A stretch of 64,000 bases of DNA from positions 24,554,154 to 24,618,153 of the forward strand of contig CM068552.1 in NCBI GenBank assembly GCA_035048495.1, in the 5' to 3' direction. The notes under the pieces were generated by a model that was given only the letters and a program-made list of their open reading frames with translations, was not told where the DNA came from and searched no databases. This DNA is from Euptelea pleiosperma (lineage: Eukaryota > Streptophyta > Magnoliopsida > Ranunculales > Eupteleaceae). The position numbers were made by a program, and so were the translations under genes. The stretch's first letter is position 1; every line of letters starts with the position of its first letter. Shown here piece after piece: positions 56,332 through 64,000 of this stretch.

Positions 56332-57480
56332 TCATATATATATGGCATCCCTTCTAGAGTTAAGCTTGGGTTAAGCTTATCCAAACGCAGCCTCCTCCAC
56401 TCGCAGATGCTCCCTTCTCCCTTCGCATCTGCTTAACTTAGTCCATCACTACAAAACATTTTTGAAAAGGGTTTGGACGTGCATCCATGCTCACACTCAC
56501 AAGGGAAACACAACTTTGCTCGGTTTACTTAGCAAAAATGGGTTACTCTGGACATTTTGGGTTATTTTTGGTAAATCCACCTTGTTTTTGAAACACTTCC
56601 GAGACTTTTGCCCTTTGGGGACTAGAACTTCGCTGACGGACGATGGACCGCCCTATGAGCTATGTGGGAGAGTCTTAGAGATAATTGACCGAATGAAATT
56701 TTGTCCCAACCCTAAGTGGACCTACAGATAAAAAAAAATTAGCCTGATTACTGATTTCTAAGCGTTGTTTTAATGGGTTGATTTTTAACCGTAGAATTTG
56801 AGTACTATTTTGGGTACAAAGATCCAAAGGTTTGAAATCGCCAATCAGGTGATTTTTGGTATGTAGGTCCACTTAGGGATGGGCAAAACATCCACACCGT
56901 CAGTGGTCTCTAAAAGTCTACCACGTAGCTCATACAGTGGTCTGTCATCTACGTCATCAACAGACGTGTCCGTCAGCAAAGTTCTTTGGTGAGGGAACGC
57001 AATATGAGGCACGTGGCACACTCTTAAGAGATCTCTGACCATATGGATGTTTGGCCCAATCCGTGGAATTCGAGCATTATTTGTGTACGAAGATCTAAAG
57101 GTTTGAACTCACCAATCAAGATGATTTTTGGAATGTAGATCCATCTAGGGTAAGGCCAAACGGATAAAACTTTGATGACCGGCCGTGTCATTTTCGATGA
57201 CAGATGACAGGGCAGCAGATCTCGGCATGTGGATTTGTACGGACTGACCACCTCGGCCTCACCACACACGTACCCAGGTGAGTACTCGAGTGCTTTTTGC
57301 CAAAACACTCACCTGGGTGGTGAGGCCGAGGTGGTCCGAGATAATCCACGTGCCTTTATCTGCTGCCCTGTCATCTCCTTCGATGACAGGGCCTGTCATC
57401 GAAGTTTTACTCAGGCAAAACATCTACATGGTCAATAGCTTCTAAAAGTAAGCCACGTGGCCTTCAATAAAGTCTTTCTT
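56332..57480. mobile_element. Fold-back DNA with a CACTA-like left terminus
   Basis: CACTACAAAACATTTTTG at 56447, preceded by CAT, resembles a CACTA transposon end. Inside are inverted copies: 56625-56715 pairs with 56860-57000 (GAACTT.GCTGACGGAC, ATGAGCTA.GTGG, CCTAAGTGGACCTACA), 56790-56890 is repeated directly at 57058-57165, and 57140-57283 pairs with 57307-57430. No transposase is seen, and no matching CACTA right end (..TGTAGTG) was found before 57560. It may be a non-autonomous CACTA or a Mutator-type fold-back element. Confidence 0.4.
57246..57336. repeat. Strong hairpin upstream of LARP1
   Basis: GACCACCTCGGCCTCACCA (57246-57264) pairs with TGGTGAGGCCGAGGTGGTC (57318-57336), and CCCAGGTGAGT (57273-57283) pairs with ACTCACCTGGG (57307-57317). 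There is an 8-base bulge and a 23-base loop. Thirty paired bases, mostly G/C, lie in an AT-rich context. Confidence 0.85.
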
Positions 57481-57785
57481 TCACTAATATAAAAGATTTC
57501 TAGTTATAAATAAATAATTTTTAAATAAAGTGATATAAAAAAGACGCGTTTCACTCTCTCAAAACTCAAAAGGCGACCAACAGAACTTCTCCTCTTTTCT
57601 TCTCTTCTCTTCTCCTCACCATCCCACCAAAAACCAAGAACCTTCCTTTAATGAGTAGGACTAGTACATCTCTCTCGCCATCTTTTTGATATCCAGATTC
57701 CAGACTTCGTTTTGGTCGCTACGTCTGAAATCTCTTCTTCAAAAACACGACTATATAAGTCGCAGTCAACAAGACTTTTTCCATT
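57481..57785 (+). promoter_or_regulatory. Probable LARP1 promoter and 5' leader
   Basis: Two TATA-like sites are seen: GATATAAAAAAGACGC (57533) and ACTATATAAGTCGC (57750). The first leaves a leader of about 220 bases with a pyrimidine-rich tract (TTCTCCTCTTTTCTTCTCTT at 57585-57604). The second is only ~35 bases from the ATG, so the first is more likely. No transcript start can be proven from sequence. Confidence 0.45.
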
Positions 57786-59240
57786 ATGAATGTTCGTCAT
57801 CCTATTCCCACCTGCAACAACAACAACACCACCACCAGTTCTTGGAAGAAACTATCTGAAGATCAAATCAGCCAAACTGCACAAGTAATGGACACTTCTC
57901 TTTGGCCTCCTCTCTCTCTTTCTTCCCCGAAATCACTCTCTTTTGAGGTACGTCCGTACCACACACAACCCTTCTTTTTTTTTCTCTCTCTCTGTTTTTA
58001 GGGTTTTTGTTATCTAGTTTTTTTTTTTTTTTATAAATTTAATTAGATTAATGGGTTCCTTTTCTTTTGGGGACGGGGATAGGTTCAATTGGAAGAACCA
58101 CCTTCGAAGAAGACCACGATCGAGACTATCTCTTTGCCGGTCGCCGCTGATTCTGAGAGTACCCCCGCTGGGTCTGGCTTTACGTCTCCCTCTGCTTCCG
58201 AAATCGCTGCGACTGCGACACTGTCTTCAAGTGACAATGAGTCTTCCACTCTGAATTGGACAATTTCGGTTTCAGGGTCGGTCTCCGTTGACGGTGGTTC
58301 TGTCGACGACGGTGGTTCCGTTTCCGGTTCGCTGCAACGGCAGAAGGTCGTTTTTCTGTCATCCAGTAATCATTCCAGATCCGCTTCTTCCAACCACCCG
58401 TCAAGGTCTGTTAACCAGAATCATCAGCATTATCAGTCTCCACATTTTGGGAGGGGGAGTGGGTTCAATTTTAGGGGAGGAAATAGTGGTCGGGGAGATG
58501 GTTGGCGGAATCAGAATTATTCGAATAGGCGTCACCAGCCGCGTCCCTTCAATGATCGCAACTCTAATCGAGGGTTCAGTAATGTCAGGGCTGTGAATTC
58601 GCAGCGCCAGCCACATGGATTTGTTAATGATCCTAACAGGTTTCTTGAACCACCACAGCCGCAGCCTTTTCCACATTTTCACCCTCATTCGACTGCTATT
58701 GCCCCTTCTCCTCCATTCACCAATGTACCCCTTCCGTCGCCTTATCCAGTATCAGGTTATATGATGCCGCCTTTTGGGTATTATAGTCATTATTACTTTC
58801 CAGGTGAACTGATAATCTTCTTCTTTCTCTATATTTTTTTGAATGGTTATATTTTCCTTTGAAAGTTTTCTTACCTTGATGTTGGCTAATTACAGATGAA
58901 TCTCCCTCATTTTTTTGTGCTCCAGCACCGGCACCAATGCATATGGAAGTGATGGGAGGGCATCCTCTCTATCCTCAACCCTACCCAGTGTATAATTTGC
59001 CTGATCCGGAAGTTAATCTGTGCAATGAATTACTAATACAGATAGAATATTACTTCAGGTGTGATGCATAAGGCTTTCTTCAAGGTTTTTGATATGGTTT
59101 GTGTAGTTTTCATAGTTATTAAATCAACTGTTATCGTTGCTCTATGTAGCGATGAGAACTTGATGAAGGATTATTACTTGAGGGACAATATGAATGACCA
59201 AGGATGGGTTCCTGTTCGTCTCATTGCAGGGTTCAAAAGG
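57786..59240 (+). CDS. LARP1: LARP1-type La-related protein, first four exons (3' end not found)
   Basis: LARP1 proteins bind mRNA caps, poly(A) and TOP mRNAs in the cytoplasm and control their translation and decay. The model exons are 57786-57947, 58083-58803, 58896-59058 and 59150-59240, joined in phase to give 379 codons, with GT..AG introns at 57948-58082, 58804-58895, 59059-59149 and an open GTAAGT at 59241. The N-terminus has SSWKKLSEDQISQT and SLWPPLS, a segment that precedes the disordered part in plant LARP1. The middle is Ser/Arg/Gly/Asn-rich (GRGSGFNFRGGNSGRGDG, RPFNDRNSNRGF), then Pro-rich. The La motif follows: LIQIEYYFSDENLMKDYYLR, DNMNDQGWVPVRLIAGFKR. The start ATG is preceded by a plausible leader. 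The C-terminal La-motif end and the DM15 repeats are not found before 64000. The gene is either broken here or continues beyond a large, transposon-filled intron. No stop interrupts these exons. Confidence 0.85.
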
Positions 59241-61126
59241 GTAAGTGATCCCAATGGATGTGCTCGTTTCATTGTTTTCTCTTCTAGAAGATATCTTGGG
59301 CCTGCATTTGTGAATCTATTCAGATTTTTTGTTCTATTATGGTTGGGTTGTTCAAGTGCTCTATTATCTTTTTGCTACACAAATTTTTATATGTTTCTCT
59401 TTCAAGTAATTCTAGTTGTGTAAACTTGAACCAATTATACGTTTGCCATCTGGTAAAATTATCACAGAAACATTCTCTATGTCTCATCCTAGAGATACTT
59501 AGTTTTTGTGGAAAAAATTGGGATGCAGCTAACCTATAGTTGCTACAATTGTGCAAATTTTCCACTTGAGGTTATAAATTTCTGGAAACTTGATCTCATG
59601 ACTTGTGAGTCTTGAATGAGAAGAAAAATCTCTTGTTTGCAAAACTATTCCAGTATATTGATGGGTCAGCTTGGCTCAATCGGCATTAGGTCTGGCTTGC
59701 TATATGCCCAGGTTTGGGTTGCATTTACAGGCAGTGTAGGTTGGGCCAGGCTTAATTTAGAGGCCTGCAGACAAATGGACTGGGTTTGGGCAGAGCTCAG
59801 CGTGGTCTTAACTGGTCCATTAATAACCAAAAAGAGACATAATGTCTTTTTGTATTGATTTTTACAAAATTATTTTTTATTAGCTTAGATTCTAGGGTTA
59901 GAAGAATTGAAAAGTGAATGAAGAGGAAGAAGAATCTAAAAAAATTATAAGAGACCAGGAAGACAACATGGGGTTCTATAAAATGGCAAATAACCAGTTT
60001 CATTTGATGTAGGAAAGCTTGAGTTGAACTTCTGTGGTAACACTGATCCAACATTGAAGAGACAATACATTGATAAGACTTACTTGACATAAATTTCTGA
60101 AATGTCCCTATTTGAATTACAACAAAGTGGATTATAATGACCACTTAGAAATATCATATGAGCTTTTATTTGTTTAATAGATAAAAATGCATCGTGATTC
60201 TTGTACAAGCAGGGCCAGCCGACTTCAATTAGTTATTTGTGACGTATATTACATCTTATATCCAGCCAATTTTGATTTAAAGTTTTGTCATATTTATATA
60301 TATATATATATATATATATCAAGTATGCCTTATGTTTTGGCACACCCAAATCCAATAACTTGTATTTTTTTTCAATGCACAATACAAAATTTGATGACTT
60401 TCCAGAAAGGTCCATTATGCGATGCTCTCAGTATCCTACTGTGATTTTTTGACCATTCGGTCAGATATAGGTGGTATCCGGTGATTGTATGGTCAGATGG
60501 ATCCATGAATTTCCGACATTGCAGTTGTATAGGCTGGCACGGGGAAGTTCTGCATGCGGTCCACATAGAGGATTCATATATTGATATTTATCTTCTATAT
60601 GTATCTCTTCCTCTATGTTTTGTCAAGCCGGGGAGGTTTTCATCACCAGTTTTTTCTGCACCCTGCTCTCGTGTTCCAAACTATGTAAATAGAGCACCCC
60701 ATATTTTTAACTTTTGTGTTTCATGTGTACGTTAGTTACACGTGGTCACAGAGGAGATGACTCAAATTTTAATGATTATTTATATGCGATTCATTGTTAA
60801 CAAATCCTACTATTTTATATTTTTTTCAGTATTTAACTTATTTTAATTAATGAAACTAGGACACTTCATTTTTTGAAAAATGCCTTGTTGGACACACCTC
60901 TCTAATGCACCTGTCAGTTACTACTCAAAACAATGCTTGAATTTCCTTTCTTTTTTGTTCCCTACTCCCTAGGCTTAATTACAATCTGATCATATATTTT
61001 ATTTTTCCACAAAGTTGATGGTAATGTTTTTTTTTTTTTTTTTATAATTGTGTGTATATTTTAGACAAGGGAAACCGCAAAAATGTACAAAGACTAGGAC
61101 CTAACTCTTAACAGGAAGAGTAGGAT
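59241..61126 (+). other. Open-ended LARP1 intron or broken gene 3' flank
   Basis: It starts with a GTAAGT donor. The sequence is AT-rich with a (TA)n run (60295-60319) and poly-T (61028-61043). No exon continuing the La motif could be identified. A weakly open stretch at 60420-60735 is unrecognised. The chromovirus LTR starts at 61127. Confidence 0.5.
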
Positions 61127-62261
61127 TGATGCAGGACAAATGTTATGGCCCCAAACTAGAGGCTGAGATTAACTTAAAATTATTAGAATAATGAAATAGT
61201 AAATTTTCATGCTAATCACACACAAAAATCAGATTTAAACAAATAAATTTATTAAAATTCAAGACCTTCATACAATCCCACAATATTAGACCTGTTGCTT
61301 TAACTGCGAAAATCTAATAGAAAGTGGAACTTCCAAGAAGCTTAGGAAATCAGTTAAGGGATTAAACAAATCTGAAATGGCTTCCATTTCTAAGAGATTT
61401 TAAGTTATTTGAAGTTCAGGAAGGTTTCTGGCCACTTTCGGGGCTTTTTGACAAGTATTAGATTTTAGCCGAGTTTCAAGAGAAAAAAGGAAATCCATGG
61501 AAAATTAGAGTTTGAAAAGAGGTTAGGGATTTCTATGGTTACCGTAGGGATCTGGGAGTGTTTGGGGTTTATGGTGAGAGTTTTGGGAGGGTTTAGAATG
61601 ACGTATGGAGAATTAGTGGAGGAGGGTTACTATTCACGCAGCACTATTCACGCGGCACTATTCATACGTTACTATTCATGGTTGTGATCAATGGTTAGGG
61701 TTTCGAGATAAAAGAGATATGGTTGGGTTTTCTAGGCCAAACTTGATAAAAAAGAAAGTGAAGATGGAGAAAGAGAAGAGAACAAAAGAGGAGATAGAGA
61801 TAGAAGAAGTTACCTTTGGATTCGCACCGAGTAGCTTGGATTCACACCAAGGAAACTTGGATTCTCACCAAGGAAGAAGAGAGCACTCCACAAGAGAATT
61901 CTCAATAGCCAAATTCAATATATTCATCATCCATCAAAGATTACAACTAAAAGAGTATATAATAACTCAAAATAACCTAATCTTAGCCATCCATCTAATC
62001 TAATGGCTATAAAAAATAGTAACTTAAAGCAACTAACCAAAATAACAATGTACCTCTTAACTTTGGGCTAATTGCAAAGACACCCCAAAACTCTAAAAAA
62101 ATATCAAAATAAGCCTAGAAAAGAAATAAAAACTCTTCAATGTAGCTCACATGCATTTTCTAATGCGGAGTCTTCATGATGCACATACATGTGGGGTCTT
62201 CATAATCTTTTTCTTTGTCTTCTACTAGTAGAGACCATGTGATGCTTTGATGTCCGCATCA
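61127..62261 (-). repeat. Chromovirus 3' LTR
   Basis: On the plus strand it runs from TGATGCAGGAC to GTCCGCATCA, 1,135 bp, with inverted 10-bp ends. On the minus strand the purine tract GGGGAGAATT abuts it at 62262-62271, just downstream of the chromodomain frame, which fixes it as the 3' LTR. AGGAT (61122-61126) would be the target duplication; the partner lies beyond the window. It has short repeats of CACTATTCA(C/T)(G/A)C (61635-61676) and of TTGGATTC.CACCAAG (61837-61880). Confidence 0.65.
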
Positions 62262-62893
62262 ATTCTCCCCAATTGAAAAGAATTCGTCTCCGACAAATTA
62301 AAGTTGTTCCAATTTGGGATGTCACGATTAAGTCGTTGTAGCTCATCCTCAATAAACCAAATAGTCTCTAAACTTCTCATATGCACGTCTTCCCAGTGTG
62401 GGGGCTTAAAGGATGTCATATACCTGCACATAAGGCCTTCAATGCTCCAAACAAAATCTGGTATGCCTGTCCACTTGACAAGGTACTCGTAGCAACCCTC
62501 TTGTCTAGTAGAATACAATCTCTCGTCCCTGATGTAGCCGATGTGAACTAAGATACCATCAATGTAATGTGGTATGAGTGAAGTTATGCCTCTCCTATGA
62601 AATGGATATTTGCTGGGATATGGTGTGAGTAGGGGAGGACGCCATGGTGGTGGTAATAGGTATGGCATGGTGGTCTAACCATAAAATGGGCTATCATAGG
62701 GTAAGGGTGTAAGAGGAGGCCATTTGTATGGATCAAGTCTATGGTTAGGTAGAACACTAGGAACACAAAGAGGGGCAATAGATGCAACTGCTGAACCTAG
62801 AGAAAGGACAAGGTCATCCAAGTAAAAGATTGGACTGATGCCCTCGTTTGGTGGGAGTTCCAGAACATGTGCAATAGATCCAACATACTGCAA
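62225..62893 (-). pseudogene. Chromovirus Pol 3' end: integrase C-terminus and chromodomain
   Basis: Minus-strand 62675-62893 reads VGSIAHVLELPP, then SPIFYLDDLVLSLG, comparable to the integrase C-terminal segment V-G-x-V-A-Y-x-L-x-L-P..HPVFHVSxLK of Ty3/gypsy elements. Minus 62225-62668 has GILVHIGYIRDERL, then YEYLVKWTGIPDFVWSIEG, a chromodomain with its YLVKW aromatic core, used to target insertion to marked chromatin. The two parts are in different frames. Upstream integrase, RT and gag are missing: at about 62895 the sequence changes to an unrelated repeat. Confidence 0.7.
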
Positions 62894-64000
62894 AGCAAGG
62901 AAATAAATTTCGGTTTCGAGGTTTATTTCGACTAGTCTAAAAATGGAAATATTTCAATATTTCGACCAGTGTGGAAATAATATATTTTTCGTGGAAATGA
63001 TGGAAATAATGCGGAAATGATGGAAATATTGTGGAAATGTTTGTGGAAAGTTTGGGAAATAATGAAACAAGCATAAAAACACACTCATAAGCTTTCAAAC
63101 CATAATATACAACCATATGTAGTGTGAAAATGAATGACCATAATGGTTTGTAATATGTCGCGGCAAGTATCTTTAATTAGTCAATGTTTAATTTAATTAT
63201 ATAACTATTATTTAATTGCTAATTATAAAAAAATCATAAAGTAATATATTAATAAATCCTTATTCACTTACATTAATTTCTTAACATTATATGTAATTTT
63301 AGAAAACTTATTTACTATGAACTTATAACATTTATTTAATTTTTGAACATTTAATTTTTTCTTTTAAAAAAAAATTTATGGCGAATTTTTTTAACCCAAC
63401 CAACTTGTAGAACGGGCTAAGTTCTGCAACATATAATCAATTTATGCACAATCATGGATGTTTAGGGTAAAAACCAATGAAATTGAGGTTTTTCCCAAAT
63501 TCCAAATTTTCACCCTAAACGATTTTCAATCCATGCACAAATCTAGGGTAAATGCATCATATATTCCTAAATTTAATGAATTTATATCTAACCTATTTAT
63601 TTGTTGCAATAAATTTTATCCATGTATATTTCGAATTTGAAAAAACTCCCAAACGGGTTTGATTCGTCCTCACGATCAATCCACGAACCAAAAAATCTAC
63701 TAAGGATTGATCTTTTGTATAAACAAAATGTATGGAAATGGGTTAAATTGATCAAATATGAGATTTATAGTGGTTTTGAGCTCAAATGAGATGTTTCCTA
63801 CCTACGATTGAAATGTTTCCATACATGTCGAAACATTTCGACTGAAATAATACATATTTAAACTGTCAATTGATCGAAATTTACTGTTCACGCGAAATAT
63901 TTCGACATGAATGGAAATATTTCGGGAAATTTAACATTATTTCGACGTAAGTATTATTTCCTGTCGGTAACCTAGAAAATGGAAATATTTCATATTTCAA
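62894..64000. repeat. Unclassified repeat with dense GGAAAT / TTTCGAC motifs, runs off window
   Basis: The left part (62900-63060) has many GGAAATA, GGAAATGATGG and ATATTTCGAC copies. The right part (63805-64000) has GAAATGTTTCC, CGAAACATTTCGAC, GAAATATTTCG and GGAAATATTTC. The centre is AT-rich with no gene. Such motif clusters at both ends suggest the subterminal repeats of a DNA transposon. No terminus or target duplication can be fixed. Confidence 0.45.

Noticed and set aside
58089..58862. LARP1 starting at 58089 and ending at 58862 as a single-exon protein
   Set aside because: The codon at 58089 is TTG inside exon 2, and the frame past 58803 is intron; the splice model gives an in-phase La motif.
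60405..60545. A possible fifth LARP1 exon (GTGGTATCCGGTGATTGTATGG)
   Set aside because: A weak resemblance to the end of the La motif needs frame changes, and there are stops; not supportable.

Overview
This is a plant nuclear window, probably from an angiosperm with a repeat-rich genome. It holds one recognisable host gene fragment, the 5' exons of a La-related protein 1 (LARP1)-type gene at about 57.8-59.2 kb. Nearly everything else is transposable elements nested inside one another. The plant assignment rests on Ty1/copia elements with an initiator-Met tRNA primer site, a Tat-like Ty3/gypsy element, a chromodomain gypsy fragment, a plant-type LINE with zf-RVT and RNase H domains, and a plant-type LARP1 La motif. 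No rRNA gene, functional tRNA gene, CRISPR array or bacterial-style operon is present.

Layout. 1-2365 is the reverse-strand end of a long LTR that I call family Y; it sits inside copia element A. 2366-9179 is copia A on the minus strand: a decayed pol, a primer-binding site (PBS) and the 5' LTR. 9180-9842 is a unique-looking island. 9843-21290 is copia element B on the minus strand, with two LTRs and a gag but no pol. Its interior carries a solo copia-A LTR (12517-17701), which is itself split by a 3.6-kb LTR of another family, C (13697-17310). 21296-22291 is a second island plus a decayed copia LTR carrying a small hAT-like MITE. 22292-35095 is a Tat-like Ty3/gypsy element on the plus strand. 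It has a protease remnant, an RT fragment, an intact-looking DD35E integrase frame, large tandem arrays and an antisense ORF, and it is split by a solo Y LTR (24715-27420, TSD TGAAC). 35096-44134 is a pile of C-type LTRs in both orientations plus a Y fragment. 44145-56331 is a LINE zf-RVT/RNase H pseudogene split by an 11-kb Y retrotransposon, which contains a second Y LTR, which in turn contains a third. 56332-57480 is fold-back DNA with a CACTA-like left terminus. 57481-61126 holds the LARP1 promoter, four exons and an open-ended intron. 61127-62893 is the 3' part of a minus-strand chromovirus. 62894-64000 is an unclassified repeat dense in GGAAAT/TTTCGAC motifs.

The nesting order is supported by target-site duplications (TSDs) read directly from the sequence: TGAAC, AAAAT, CCCAT, ACTGA and GTCCA are exact, and GCAGG/GTAGG, ATCTG/ATCTA and GATTT/GATTA are imperfect. 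All retroelement coding regions seem dead or incomplete, except that the Tat integrase frame is open.

The most unusual signals are (i) a tRNA-like module with Pol III A-box and B-box matches, present at the same place in several Y LTRs; (ii) an array of about 33 copies of a 35-bp unit in the Tat element, in which each unit carries an inverted repeat and whose core motif recurs in the LTR, the pol linker and the antisense ORF; and (iii) a strong hairpin about 0.5 kb upstream of the LARP1 start codon.
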